Shown here: positions 47,257 to 56,243 of the stretch, piece by piece | Layout: each line of letters opens with the position of its first letter | Position numbering within the stretch: the stretch's first letter is position 1 | NCBI RefSeq assembly: GCF_014201335.1 | Contig: NZ_JACHEB010000004.1 | Location: 248,001 to 312,000 of the forward strand | Origin: Tunturiibacter gelidiferens | Lineage (GTDB): Bacteria; Acidobacteriota; Terriglobia; Terriglobales; Acidobacteriaceae | Direction of reading: 5' to 3' | DNA: 64,000 bases | Position numbers and translations under genes: made by a program | Notes under the pieces: model-generated | Told to the model about the DNA's origin: nothing | The model's input: only the letters and a program-made list of their open reading frames with translations | The model's database searches: none

Positions 47257-47446
47257 GTATTTAGATTCTACTCTTGACAGAACGATTCGTGGGTCTGATG
47301 CGGGAAATAATGATGTGACTTTAGGGTGATGGGGGTTGAGCTGGTTTGGGGGTGTTCGTGCTCGGGTGGCGGGATTTTCTTGGCGGCGATGATGGGGGTT
47401 GAGAGCCGATTGCGCGCTTTGCTTGTTGGTGATGATTTGAAGGGAG

Positions 47447-48490
47447 TTATTTCTCGCGGTAGAGGCGAAGTTCGCGGGGGGAGCGGTCGGCGCGGAGTCC
47501 GCTGGGCAGGTGCAGGACGGAGCCGGTGCGGGCGGCGACGGTGGGGTCGGGGCGGAAACCGCTGAGGGCGAGGAGGCGGGAGGTCTCGTCGAAGGTGAGG
47601 CGGGCGCCGAGTTGGCGGGCAGCGGCGCGGAGGACGCGACGGCGGAGGGCGGGGTCGAGGGTGCGGAGGCGATCGAGTTCGATGGAGACGGCGGATTGGC
47701 TTGGGGTGGTGCTGACAGCTCGGCCACCGCCTCGGATGGGCTTGCCAGGGAGGAGGAGCTGGGGGAGGATGCGGCTGAGTTCTGATTGCCAGCGAGATTC
47801 CTCTTCGCGAGCCAGCTCGGCCATGTTGGCGAGGGTCTGGTCGAGGTTGGGATTGTAGGTGCGGAGTTGGGGGAGGAGCTCGTGACGGATCTTGTTGCGG
47901 GTGTAGGCGGTGTCGGTGTTGGTGGAGTCGGTGCGCCAGGGTTGGTTGAGTTGGGCGAGGTAGGCCTCGATGTCGGCGCGGCGGATTTGCAGGAAGGGGC
48001 GGAGGATCTTTCCTTTTGCGAGGGTGATGATGGGGTGAATGGCGCTGAGGCCTTCGGTCCAGGCTCCGCGGAGGATCTTCATGAGGACGGTCTCGGCCTG
48101 GTCGTCGAGGGTGTGGGCGGTGAGGATCGTGTCTGCGTGGCCGGAGGTGAGGAGGGTGGTGAAGAAGTCGTAGCGTAAGTTGCGGGCGGCCTCTTCGATG
48201 GTCTCGCGGGTTTCGGAGACGCGTTGCGGGACGCTGGCTTGGTGGAGATGGAGGGGGATGTCGTGGGCGATGCAGAGGTCTTCGACGAAGCGTTGGTCGG
48301 CGTCGGCCTCTTCGCCGCGTAGACCGTGGTGGATGTGCACGGCGGAGAGGCCGATGCCGAGCGACTCGCGGGCTGTGTGGAGGGTGAGGAGGAGGGCTAC
48401 GGAGTCTGCTCCTCCAGAGATGGCTACGCAGAGGCGGTCGCCGGGTTGGATGTTGGTGCGGTCGAAGGGCAGGGTGGGCTTGGCAGGCAT
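47447..48490 (-). CDS. tilS: tRNA(Ile)-lysidine synthetase
   Basis: A 347-aa enzyme that turns C34 of the CAU-anticodon tRNA-Ile into lysidine. The PP-loop is LCVAISGGADSVALLLTLH near residue 21-39. Then come VHIHHGLRGEEADADQRFVEDLC, EEAARNLRYDFF, HADTILTAHTLDDQAETVLMKILRG, the family block LRPFLQIRRADIEAYL and RNKIRHELLPQL. Its length is closer to the short Aquifex form than to the 430-aa E. coli form. It is minus strand, divergent from ispD by 99 bp and upstream of ftsH. Confidence 0.94.
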   Translation of the reverse strand: MPAKPTLPFDRTNIQPGDRLCVAISGGADSVALLLTLHTARESLGIGLSAVHIHHGLRGEEADADQRFVEDLCIAHDIPLHLHQASVPQRVSETRETIEEAARNLRYDFFTTLLTSGHADTILTAHTLDDQAETVLMKILRGAWTEGLSAIHPIITLAKGKILRPFLQIRRADIEAYLAQLNQPWRTDSTNTDTAYTRNKIRHELLPQLRTYNPNLDQTLANMAELAREEESRWQSELSRILPQLLLPGKPIRGGGRAVSTTPSQSAVSIELDRLRTLDPALRRRVLRAAARQLGARLTFDETSRLLALSGFRPDPTVAARTGSVLHLPSGLRADRSPRELRLYREK

Positions 48491-48589
48491 TCGACTTCAT
48501 CTTACCGTCGAAAACTTACAGCGGGGATGATGTTGCGAGTGGGCCACAACGCGTAGAAGTTCGCGAGCATCTTGTATACTTCGCAGGTT

Positions 48590-49306
48590 ATGCGAGTATT
48601 TGTGATTCTTCCGGCAGCAGGGATTGGGACGCGGATGGCCGCGGGTGGTGCGTCGAGTGCGGCGCCGAAACAGTTTCTTGAGATTTGTGGGGTGCCGGTG
48701 CTGGTTCGGTCTGTGCGGGCGTTTCTTGCGGTACCAAGAGTGGATGCGGTTTGCCTGGCGGTGCGGGCGCATGAGCGCGAGCGAGTACAAGCGCAGATGG
48801 AGGAGTACAAGCTGGGGCCTCGTGTGCACATGGTGGAGGGTGGGGATAACCGTCAACATTCCGTGGCGAATGCGCTGGCTGCGCTGGAGTGCGATGCGGA
48901 CGACGTGGTGCTGGTGCATGATGCGGTGAGGCCGCTGATCGATCCGGCGACGATTGAACGGACGATTGACGCGGTGGTGAAGCATGGCGCGGCCATCGTT
49001 GGGCTGCCGGCGGTGGACACGATCAAGCAGGTGGAGCGGACGGCAGATGGAGCGATTGTGACGGCGACGATTCCGAGGGAGCGAATTGTGCAGGCGCAGA
49101 CGCCGCAGGGTGCTCGGTTCGGGTTGTTGCGGGCGGCGTTTGCGGAGGCCGAGGTGGATGGGTTTTCGGGCACCGATGAGGCGAGTCTGCTGGAGCGGGC
49201 TGGAGTTGAGGTGGCTGTGGTGCAGGGTGCGGCGAGGAACTTCAAGATTACGCAGCCGGGAGATATCGAACTGGCGGAGTTTTATCTGGGGTTGGCGAAG
49301 GCTTGA
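48590..49306 (+). CDS. ispD: 2-C-methyl-D-erythritol 4-phosphate cytidylyltransferase
   Basis: A 238-aa MEP-pathway enzyme (CTP plus MEP to CDP-ME). The nucleotide-binding N-terminus FVILPAAGIGTRMAAGGASSAAPKQFLEICGVPVL is intact, followed by MVEGGDNRQHSVANALAAL, DDVVLVHDAVRPLIDP, AIVGLPAVDTIKQV, ERIVQAQTPQGARFGLLR, TDEASLLERAGVEVAVVQGAARNFKITQPGDIELAE. I start at ATG 48590; TTG 48572 is open in frame. TATACT at 48574-48579 could be a -10 giving a nearly leaderless mRNA. The ispF gene begins 43 bp downstream. Confidence 0.95.
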   Translation: MRVFVILPAAGIGTRMAAGGASSAAPKQFLEICGVPVLVRSVRAFLAVPRVDAVCLAVRAHERERVQAQMEEYKLGPRVHMVEGGDNRQHSVANALAALECDADDVVLVHDAVRPLIDPATIERTIDAVVKHGAAIVGLPAVDTIKQVERTADGAIVTATIPRERIVQAQTPQGARFGLLRAAFAEAEVDGFSGTDEASLLERAGVEVAVVQGAARNFKITQPGDIELAEFYLGLAKA

Positions 49307-49349
49307 TAGATCTGCGTGATGGCGCTCGCAGAACGTGGGAAGATAGCTT

Positions 49350-49961
49350 ATGGGCATGAGGATTGGTTACGGATATGACTCGCATGCGTTCAAGGCAGGC
49401 GTGCCGCTGGTAATTGGCGGGCTGGCGATTGAGCATCCCGAGGGGTTGGCTGGCCATTCGGATGGAGATGTGTTGCTGCATGCGATTACGGATGCGCTGC
49501 TGGGCGCGGTGAGTGCGGGGGACATCGGGACGTTCTTTCCGCCGAGCGATCCGCGATGGAAGGGCGCTGCGTCGAGTGTGTTTTTGCAGACGGCTCTGGA
49601 AGAGGTGGCGACAGCCGGATACAAAATTGTGAACGTCGATACGGTGCTGGTGATGGCGAAGCCGAAGATCGTGCCGATTGCAGGGGAGTTGCGGGAGAGC
49701 GTGGCGACGCTGCTGGGTGTTAAGCCGGGTGAGGTTGGGATCAAGGCTAAGACGCCTGAGGGATTGGACCAGGACCACGTCGCGGTGGCGCATGCGACGG
49801 TGCTTTTGGAGAGCTTAGGGATTCCGGAGCCCGTGGGCGCGATGGCTGCTACGGCTGAGAATGAGATCGATGTGGTGGTGAAGACGCTGGTTGGGGAGAC
49901 GCGAAGTGTTTCGGCGTTGGGGCGGAAGGTGACTCCGTTTGATACGGATGATCTGACTTAG
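49350..49961 (+). CDS. ispF: 2-C-methyl-D-erythritol 2,4-cyclodiphosphate synthase with C-terminal extension
   Basis: A 203-aa MEP-pathway enzyme. The metal site is IGYGYDSHAF (D10/H12) and GLAGHSDGDVLLHAITDALLGA. Further signatures are GDIGTFFPPSDPRWKGA, NVDTVLVMAKPKIVPI and GIKAKTPEGL. The usual IspF is about 157 residues. Here about 45 more follow (VALLESLGIPEPVGAMAATAENEIDVVV..., ending TPFDTDDLT) after the VAVAHATVLL segment. The extension has no motif I know. Cotranscribed with ispD. Confidence 0.93.
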   Translation: MGMRIGYGYDSHAFKAGVPLVIGGLAIEHPEGLAGHSDGDVLLHAITDALLGAVSAGDIGTFFPPSDPRWKGAASSVFLQTALEEVATAGYKIVNVDTVLVMAKPKIVPIAGELRESVATLLGVKPGEVGIKAKTPEGLDQDHVAVAHATVLLESLGIPEPVGAMAATAENEIDVVVKTLVGETRSVSALGRKVTPFDTDDLT

Positions 49962-50040
49962 CCTGATGGTTGATTGAGCGAGTGCAGCGGCCAACTTGCT
50001 TCACCCGGCTTGCTAGCTGGCTAAGCTGTCCGGTTTTCTC

Positions 50041-50718
50041 TTATTGCTGCCCGGCTTTTACGATGGCGAGAGCGAATCCATCGTAGCCTTTGCTGCCGAC
50101 GGTCTGGAGCGCGGTTGCGTCGAGGCCTGGGTGACTGCCGAGGTGTTCGAGAAAAGTTCGAGTTCCGGTAACGCTGGCGTCAGTACTGGTGGCGTCGAGG
50201 ATTTGGCCATCGCGAATGACGTTGTCTCCGATGATGAGGGTGCCGGGACGTGAAAGTTTGAGTGCCCATTCGAGATAGTTTGGGTTGTTGGGCTTGTCGG
50301 CGTCGAGGAAGATAAGGTCGAAGGGATCGGTCTTGTCGGCGTAGAGGCGGGCGAGGGATTCGAGTGCGCTGCCGACCCTGATTTCTACGAGTAAGGATAG
50401 GCCGGCGCGCTCGATGTTTTCGGCGGCAACTCTGGCGTGTGTTGGGTCGAGCTCGAGTGTGATGAGACGGCCGAAGGGCGGGAGAGCGCGGGCCAGCCAG
50501 ATGGTGCTGTATCCGCCGAGGGTTCCGATTTCGAGAATTCGCTTCGCGCCCTGAATGCGCGCCAGCAGATGAAGGAGCTTGCCCTCGTTGGGAGAGACGT
50601 CGATGGCGGGAAGCCCGGTGCGTGTGTTGGCCGCGACTGCCTCGTTGAGTGCTAGATCGGGATGGACGAGAGTGTTTGTGAGGTAGCGTTCGACGGAGGT
50701 CCAGAGATCCTGATTCAT
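50041..50718 (-). CDS. SAM-dependent O-methyltransferase (caffeoyl-CoA OMT-like)
   Basis: A 225-aa class I methyltransferase of the O-methyltransferase family 3. SAM motif I is AKRILEIGTLGGYSTIWLARALPP. Acidic residues follow in RLITLELDPTHARVAAENIERAG, and the metal-binding signature FDLIFLDADKPNNPNYLEWAL is present with GTLIIGDNVIRDGQILD. It likely methylates a catechol-like hydroxyl with a divalent metal. The substrate is unknown. Alone on the minus strand. Confidence 0.92.
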   Translation of the reverse strand: MNQDLWTSVERYLTNTLVHPDLALNEAVAANTRTGLPAIDVSPNEGKLLHLLARIQGAKRILEIGTLGGYSTIWLARALPPFGRLITLELDPTHARVAAENIERAGLSLLVEIRVGSALESLARLYADKTDPFDLIFLDADKPNNPNYLEWALKLSRPGTLIIGDNVIRDGQILDATSTDASVTGTRTFLEHLGSHPGLDATALQTVGSKGYDGFALAIVKAGQQ

Positions 50719-50832
50719 ATGGTGTGAGGATAAGGGCGAGCGGCCGTGCGGGCAAATTGTGTTTTGACGGTCGGCTTGGGCTCGTGGAGATGCTAGCGTG
50801 TTCGTAGAGAGTTGTTAGCACGGGGAGTCAGG

Positions 50833-52731
50833 ATGCGAATTTGTTCGGGATGCGGTTTGGGTTTGATGGCAGCTTTGGCTTTGAGTGGAGCGGCGAACGG
50901 GCAGACGGTGAGCGATGCGAGTTTGCAGCCTCGTGCGAGTAAGGTTGCGAGTTGCTTGCCTGGTGGCGATGCGGAGTGGCTTACGCCGGCTGAGAAGACC
51001 TGCTATGCGACTACGCCGGATTACGCGGAGACGATGACGTATCTGAAGCGTGTGCAGGCGGCCGCGCCGGGGCAGGTGCGGATTGAGCCTTTTGGGAAGA
51101 CAGGCGAGGGGCGAGAGCTTGATGTGGTGGTGGTCTCGCGAGATGGAGTGTTCGATCCGGCGGCGATTCATGCGGCTAAAAGGCCGATTGTGCTGGTGCA
51201 GAACTCGATTCATGCAGGGGAGATGGACGGGAAGGATGCTTGTCTCGCGGTGTTGCGGGATATGGTGATCGCGAAGACGAAGGCTAACCTGTTGGAGCGG
51301 GCAGTGTTTGTGTTTATTCCGATCTACAACGCGGATGGACATGAACGAAGGAGCGCGTACAACCGGATCAATCAGGACGGGCCGGCGGAGATGGGGTGGC
51401 GGGGGAATGGGACGAACCTGAATTTGAACCGCGACTATCTGAAGGCAGACACGCCGGAGACGAGAGCGTTTATGGCGATGTTTCATCGCTGGTTGCCGGA
51501 TTTTTTTGTAGATGACCATGTGACCGACGGCGCGGACTACCAGTACGACGTGACGTTCACGATCGACGATGGGCCGAATGTGCCGAGCGGCACGGTGAAG
51601 TGGGTGGATGAAGTAGCGACGCCGATGCTTGAGAAGTATGTGGATGCGCATGGACATCTGGCTTCGCCGACGTACATCAATCTTGTGAACGACAACGATC
51701 CGGCAGATGGGCTCGGGTTCAATGATGATCCGCCTCGGTTTTCGACGGGATATGTGATTTTGGAAGGCCGGCCAGGGATGCTGGTCGAGTTACATATGTT
51801 GAAGGATTACAAGACTCGTGTGACGGGGAACTACGAGATTCTTGCGGGGCTGATGGAGTTGATGAATCGCGATGCGGATAAGGTGATCGCGCTGAATGCC
51901 GCGGCGGATAAGGAAGCTGAGGATTTGGGGGCTCATCCGTTGAGTAATGTGAGGTACCCGTTGGCTCTGGGTTGGGGTGGGGAGACGACGCCGTTTTTGT
52001 TTCGCGGTTACAAGTACACGCGGGAGTTGAGTGCGATTTCGGGCGCGATGCGGGTGGAGTATTCGCATGAGCCGTGGAATGTTTCGCTGCCGTTCCAGAA
52101 GGGCTTCAAGGTGACGGTGGATACTAAGGTGCCCGCCGCCTACATTATTCCGGTGCAGTGGACGAAGGTGATTGATGTGTTGGCCGCGCACCAGGTGGAG
52201 ATGGAGCGCACGACCGCAGCGTGGACGGGGGATGTGGAGACGTATCAGTGTGCGGGGATGGCGTGGCAGGAGCCTCCGTTTGAAGGACGGCATCCGACGT
52301 TCAATGGCGAAGCGGCGCACGATCCAGGGAAGTATGGAAGCTGCGTGGTGGTGCGGGAGAAGATGAGTTTTCCTGCGGGGTCGGCGGTGGTGAAGCTGAA
52401 TCAGCGGCTGTCGAAGGTGGCGCTGGAGTGGTTGGAGCCGGCGGCGCCTGACTCTGCACTGCAGTGGGGATTCTTCGATTCGATCTTCGAACAGAAGGAG
52501 TATGGCGAGGCTTACGTGCTGGAGTCGCTGGCGCGGGAGATGATGGCGAAGGATCCGAAGCTGAAGGCGGAGTTTGAGAAGAAGGTGGCGAGCGATCCGG
52601 CGTTTGCGGGGAACTCGTATGCGCGGCTGGAGTTTTTTTATGACCGCACACCGTGGTTTGCAGCGAACCGGGTTGGGCAATATCCGGTGGGGCGGTTGCT
52701 GAGTCTTGATGGAGTGCCAGTGGCGCGGTGA
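50833..52731 (+). CDS. Secreted M14-family zinc carboxypeptidase-like peptidase
   Basis: A 632-aa exported peptidase. The start at ATG 50833 follows GGGGAGTCAGG and gives a signal peptide (MRICSGCGLGLMAALALSGAANG). The M14 zinc site is visible as NSIHAGEMDGKDACLAVLRDM (HxxE near 130); substrate-binding Asn/Arg are in NGTNLNLNRDYLK near 200, and the third ligand region is FVDDHVTDGADYQYDVTFT. The remaining ~350 residues contain a long insert and a C-terminal beta domain. It probably trims peptides in the periplasm or outside. Confidence 0.87.
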   Translation: MRICSGCGLGLMAALALSGAANGQTVSDASLQPRASKVASCLPGGDAEWLTPAEKTCYATTPDYAETMTYLKRVQAAAPGQVRIEPFGKTGEGRELDVVVVSRDGVFDPAAIHAAKRPIVLVQNSIHAGEMDGKDACLAVLRDMVIAKTKANLLERAVFVFIPIYNADGHERRSAYNRINQDGPAEMGWRGNGTNLNLNRDYLKADTPETRAFMAMFHRWLPDFFVDDHVTDGADYQYDVTFTIDDGPNVPSGTVKWVDEVATPMLEKYVDAHGHLASPTYINLVNDNDPADGLGFNDDPPRFSTGYVILEGRPGMLVELHMLKDYKTRVTGNYEILAGLMELMNRDADKVIALNAAADKEAEDLGAHPLSNVRYPLALGWGGETTPFLFRGYKYTRELSAISGAMRVEYSHEPWNVSLPFQKGFKVTVDTKVPAAYIIPVQWTKVIDVLAAHQVEMERTTAAWTGDVETYQCAGMAWQEPPFEGRHPTFNGEAAHDPGKYGSCVVVREKMSFPAGSAVVKLNQRLSKVALEWLEPAAPDSALQWGFFDSIFEQKEYGEAYVLESLAREMMAKDPKLKAEFEKKVASDPAFAGNSYARLEFFYDRTPWFAANRVGQYPVGRLLSLDGVPVAR

Positions 52732-52779
52732 TTGCTGGTTGATGTTCTAAGATGGTGGCCTTTGAGGACGAGGTGAGCT

Positions 52780-53211
52780 ATGCACGATCTTGTGGTCGAT
52801 CTTGTGATTATTGCGGTGTGCGGAGCGCTGGGCGGCTTCGTGAATGTGTTCATTGGCGACTCCGGGCTTCATCTGCCGACAATCGAACAGGGTATCTTTC
52901 GCCCCGGATACATCGGTGTTGTGCTGGTTGGATTGGTTGCCGCCGTTGGCGCCTGGCTTGCGACGCAGACGGCTGCTCTGACGGGCAACATGACGCCGTC
53001 ACCGCCGGTTGTGCTGAGGCTTTCTGAGTTGAGCACGGCGATTATTGTTGGTTTCGGCGGGGCGCGGTGGTTCAAGTCGGAGACTGAGAGTACGGTTTTT
53101 CGTAAAACGGCGGCGGTTGCTGCGGGGAAGTCGGCCGATAGCGAAGCAGCTGCGACGATCGCTTCGGGAACGGCATTTGAGGCGTTGTCTGCGGCGAATC
53201 GAATGTCTTGA
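52780..53211 (+). CDS. Small membrane protein of unknown function (DUF4257-like)
   Basis: A 143-aa protein with two or three helices (HDLVVDLVIIAVCGALGGFVNVFIG; GYIGVVLVGLVAAVGAWLATQTAAL; LSTAIIVGFGGARWF) and a soluble Ala/Ser/Glu-rich C-terminus. The glycine-rich first helix and the GFGGARWF motif recall the DUF4257/holin-like group, but I am not certain. GAGGACGAGGTGAGCT before the ATG holds a ribosome site. It starts 48 bp after the M14 gene on the same strand. Confidence 0.65.
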   Translation: MHDLVVDLVIIAVCGALGGFVNVFIGDSGLHLPTIEQGIFRPGYIGVVLVGLVAAVGAWLATQTAALTGNMTPSPPVVLRLSELSTAIIVGFGGARWFKSETESTVFRKTAAVAAGKSADSEAAATIASGTAFEALSAANRMS

Positions 53212-53321
53212 CCGTGAAGCAAGACAACATTGGGGTGACTCCGCTGATATGAAATATCGTATGTCAGAAGTGGGTGGTCGCTATAGACTCTCTCTATTCT
53301 GTTTTTTCCTTTGAGGGATTG

Positions 53322-55238
53322 ATGAGAAGCAAGATCGTGCTGGTGCTTTGTTTGTTGATGATGGTTGGTCGAGGAGTGCTTGGGCAGGCTGCTCCGGCGT
53401 CGAGTCAAGAGGAGTTCATCAAGACCCACTACGCAAAGTTTGAATATCGGATTCCGATGCGGGATGGGGTGAAGTTGTTCGTGTCGGTGTATACGCCGCT
53501 GGCTGGCGCGTTTAAGGACGCGGGGCCGTATCCGTTTCTGATGACGCGGACGCCGTATAGCTGCGCACCGTATGGCGAAGATCAGCTGCCGAAGCGTTTG
53601 GGGCCGAGCGGGGAGCTTCTGGAGTCGGGCTATATCTTCGTCTGTGGAGATGCGCGCGGGCGGTTTGAGAGTGAGGGCGTGTTTCAGGAGATGAATCCGC
53701 ATATCGACGATAAGAAGTCGAACAAGGATGTGGATGAGTCGACGGATATGTACGACACCGTTGAGTTTTTGCTGAAGCATGTGGAGAACAATAACGGCAA
53801 GGTGGGGATTACGGGGATCAGCTATCCGGGTTTCTATACGTCGGCGAGCATCATCGATTCGCATCCGGCGATCAAGGCAGCGAGTCCACAGGCTCCGATG
53901 ACGAATCTGTTCTTCAACGATGATGCGTACCATGGCGGCACGTTTATGTTGTCGGCCAACTATGGGTTTTATGTTTTCTTCAAGCCGCAGAAAAATCCGA
54001 CATTACCCGATAAGGGAGAGTATTCGGAGCCTAGTGGACCTGACAGTTACAAGTTTTATTTGAAGGCAGGACCGTTGGAAAATCTGGATAAGAGGTTCGA
54101 TGGATCGAACTTTTTATTCCACGACCAGCTGGTGCATATGACGTATGACGATTACTGGAAGAAGCGCGATCTGTCTGTACATATGAAGAATGTTCATGCA
54201 GCGGTGATGACTGTCGGCGGTTGGTTTGACGCGGAGGATCTTTCGGGGCCATTCAAGACGTTTCATGCGATCGATGAGTTCAATCCGGGGTCAGTGAATA
54301 CGCTGGTGGTTGGTCCCTGGACGCATGGTGGATGGGCTCGAGCAGACGGTGATCGTCTTGGAGATGTGACTTTTAATTCGAAGACGTCTCTGTTTTTCAG
54401 GGAGCAGATTCAGTTTCCGTTCTTCGAACACTATCTGAAGGGGCACGACGGCGGGGTATTGCCGAAGGCTTATGTATTTGAGACGGGCAGTAATGTCTGG
54501 AAAAAATATGATGCGTGGCCACCTAAGTCTGCGTCGGCGAAGACACTTTACTTTCGTGATGGCGGCAAGTTGAGCTTCGAGGCTCCTTCAGAGAACACAG
54601 GAGTGGATGAGTATGTGAGCGATCCGGCGCATCCGGTGCCGTTTGTGGGTTACACAACGGATACGGTGCCGCAACGGTATATGGACGACGATCAGCGGTT
54701 CGCTTCGCGGCGGCCGGATGTGTTGACCTACGAGACCGAGCCGCTGACCGAAGACGTGACGATCGCGGGGCCGGTGCGGCCTAAGTTGAAGGTGGCTTCT
54801 ACCGGGACCGATGCGGATTTTGTGGTGAAGCTGATTGATGTCTATCCGAATGATTATCCCGATCCGCCTGCCGATGCTGTCGGCAAGCGAGTGTTGGGAG
54901 CGGCTCCGATTTTGATGGGCGGATATGAGCAGTTAGTGCGGGGCGAGCCGATGCGCGCGAAGTTTCGCGATAGCTGGGAGAAGCCAACGGCACTGACGCC
55001 AGGGAAGATGGTGGAGGTGAACTCGGAGATGCCGGATGTTAACCACACGTTCCGCACGGGGCACCGAATTATGGTGCAGGTGCAGAGCTCGTGGTTTCCG
55101 TTGGTCGATCGGAATCCGCAGACGTTCGTCGATATACCCTTCGCGAAGCCGGGGCAGTTTGTGAAGGCGACGGAGAGTGTTTATCGCAATGCTGGCGCGG
55201 CGAGTGGAGTTGAGGTGCTGGTGGTGCCGCAGCACTGA
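53322..55238 (+). CDS. CocE/NonD family (X-Pro dipeptidyl-peptidase S15) hydrolase
   Basis: A 638-aa exported serine hydrolase. ATG 53322 follows GAGGGATTG and starts a signal peptide (MRSKIVLVLCLLMMVGRGVLGQA). The alpha/beta-hydrolase N-domain has YRIPMRDGVKLFVSVYTP, FVCGDARGRFESEG and the nucleophile elbow GITGISYPGFYT (Ser near 170). Later come MTVGGWFDAEDLSGPFKTF (Asp) and VVGPWTHGGWARADGD (His). The C-terminal jelly-roll (LTEDVTIAGPVRPKLKVAST, MVEVNSEMPDVNHTFRTGHRIMVQVQSSWFPLVDRNPQTF) is as in cocaine esterase/PepX. Likely a peptidase or esterase in the periplasm. Confidence 0.92.
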   Translation: MRSKIVLVLCLLMMVGRGVLGQAAPASSQEEFIKTHYAKFEYRIPMRDGVKLFVSVYTPLAGAFKDAGPYPFLMTRTPYSCAPYGEDQLPKRLGPSGELLESGYIFVCGDARGRFESEGVFQEMNPHIDDKKSNKDVDESTDMYDTVEFLLKHVENNNGKVGITGISYPGFYTSASIIDSHPAIKAASPQAPMTNLFFNDDAYHGGTFMLSANYGFYVFFKPQKNPTLPDKGEYSEPSGPDSYKFYLKAGPLENLDKRFDGSNFLFHDQLVHMTYDDYWKKRDLSVHMKNVHAAVMTVGGWFDAEDLSGPFKTFHAIDEFNPGSVNTLVVGPWTHGGWARADGDRLGDVTFNSKTSLFFREQIQFPFFEHYLKGHDGGVLPKAYVFETGSNVWKKYDAWPPKSASAKTLYFRDGGKLSFEAPSENTGVDEYVSDPAHPVPFVGYTTDTVPQRYMDDDQRFASRRPDVLTYETEPLTEDVTIAGPVRPKLKVASTGTDADFVVKLIDVYPNDYPDPPADAVGKRVLGAAPILMGGYEQLVRGEPMRAKFRDSWEKPTALTPGKMVEVNSEMPDVNHTFRTGHRIMVQVQSSWFPLVDRNPQTFVDIPFAKPGQFVKATESVYRNAGAASGVEVLVVPQH

Positions 55239-55260
55239 TTGCTGGGAAGTCGTAGAACTG

Positions 55261-55294
55261 ACGGGCGATCGTGAGAGTTTTCGCGATCGCCCGT
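55261..55294. terminator. Terminator-type hairpin between CocE and SDR genes
   Basis: ACGGGCGATCG (55261-55271) and CGATCGCCCGT (55284-55294) form a perfect 11-bp stem with a 12-nt loop, between two converging genes. It is followed by TGTGTTT on the plus side. Confidence 0.6.
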
Positions 55295-55299
55295 TGTGT

Positions 55300-56073
55300 T
55301 TAACCGCGGAACGCTGGTCCACCGAAGGGCGTGCCTACGGATCCACCGTCTACGAAAAACTCGACAGCGTTGACGTAGGAGGAGTCATCGGAGGCGAGAA
55401 AGAGGATTGCTTTTGCGAGCTCTTCTACTTTGCCGAAGCGACCCAGGGGAATGGTGGAGGCGATACGCTTTGCGAGCTCACCGGCTTCTTCTGCGGAGCG
55501 TTCGTTGCGGCTCCAGATGGGGGTTTCCGTAGCGCCGGGTGCGACGACGTTGACGCGGATATTTCGTGGGGCTAGATCGCCGGCGATGGAGCGGGCCATG
55601 CCGCGGAGTCCGGCTTTGCTGGCAGCGTAGGCGGCGTAGCCGGGTTGGCCCAGGGTGCCGATGACGGAGCCGTTGAAGATGATTGAGGCGCCATCGTTGA
55701 GGAGTGGGACCGCTGCTTCGACGGTGAAGAAGGCTCCGGTGAGATTGATGCGGATGATGTTTTCGAAGACGGCTTCGTCGGTGCTGCCAGTTTTGGTCTG
55801 TCCCGCGATTCCTGCATTGGCGAAGACGATGTCGAGATGGCCGAAGTCTTTGGCGATTTTGGCGAAGAGGTCTTTGCGAGCAGCCGAGTCGGTGACGTCG
55901 GCGCGGTAGGCTTTCGCTTTTGGCCCGAGCAGCTTGACGGCTTCGTCGAGAGTCTTCTGGTCACGGCCTGTGATGGCGACTTCTGCGCCTTCTTTTATGA
56001 AGAGCTGAGCGGTGGCGAGGCCGATGCCGCTGTTTCCGCCTGTGATGAGAGCTTTCTTTCCTGCGAGTTTCAT
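55300..56073 (-). CDS. SDR family oxidoreductase
   Basis: A 257-aa classical short-chain dehydrogenase. The cofactor site is KALITGGNSGIGLATAQLF (residues 8-26); the Arg after AITGR suggests NADP. NAG is present in DIVFANAGIAG, the catalytic Ser in IIFNGSVIGTLG, and the YxxxK motif in YAAYAASKAG. The C-terminal loop is VAPGATETPIW and the end is ASYVN-type (SDDSSYVNAVEFFVDGGSVG). The substrate is unknown. It is divergent from, and almost certainly controlled by, the TetR gene at 56244. Confidence 0.93.
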   Translation of the reverse strand: MKLAGKKALITGGNSGIGLATAQLFIKEGAEVAITGRDQKTLDEAVKLLGPKAKAYRADVTDSAARKDLFAKIAKDFGHLDIVFANAGIAGQTKTGSTDEAVFENIIRINLTGAFFTVEAAVPLLNDGASIIFNGSVIGTLGQPGYAAYAASKAGLRGMARSIAGDLAPRNIRVNVVAPGATETPIWSRNERSAEEAGELAKRIASTIPLGRFGKVEELAKAILFLASDDSSYVNAVEFFVDGGSVGTPFGGPAFRG

Positions 56074-56123
56074 TGGTTCCTACTCCTTTACCTTCGAGGT
56101 CACTGAATTTGAGTATGGGCCGT

Positions 56124-56152
56124 TTGAGTTGGTGGCGACTCAGAGCTAATAT
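56124..56152 (+). promoter_or_regulatory. Candidate promoter for the tetR-type gene
   Basis: TTGAGT (56124-56129) and TAATAT (56147-56152) with a 17-bp spacer. The predicted transcription start falls at about 56159, on the first operator. In the other direction a perfect TTGACA (minus strand, 56218-56213) precedes the second operator and could serve the SDR gene. Confidence 0.5.
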
Positions 56153-56158
56153 TTTATA

Positions 56159-56207
56159 CATGATGATTGTCATGCATAACGTTCTTGTAAGCATGATGCT
56201 TATCATG
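56159..56207. promoter_or_regulatory. Two TetR-type operators, consensus CATGATNNNNATCATG
   Basis: CATGATGATTGTCATG (56159-56174) and CATGATGCTTATCATG (56192-56207) differ at 2 of 16 positions. The second is a perfect 6-bp inverted repeat about a 4-bp centre; the first has one mismatch. They are 33 bp apart, about three helical turns, and overlap both divergent promoters, so the regulator should repress itself and the SDR gene. Confidence 0.75.
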
Positions 56208-56243
56208 AATAATGTCAAGAGTGAGGATTTTGGAGGTGGTGTG

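Larger units (their letters stand above)
47087..47446. other. 360-bp leader region between tilS and ftsH
   Basis: It contains a candidate promoter for ftsH (47228-47256), a perfect 18-bp palindrome (47153-47170), and two copies of TGATGGGGGTTGAG (47327-47340 and 47390-47403). No gene was found. The length suggests ftsH has its own promoter and a structured 5' leader rather than simple cotranscription with tilS. Confidence 0.55.

Noticed and set aside
47268..48500. 410-codon minus-strand frame across tilS in another frame
   Set aside because: Extremely Arg/Pro/His-rich translation typical of an out-of-frame reading of GC-rich DNA; tilS in the neighbouring frame has full family motifs.
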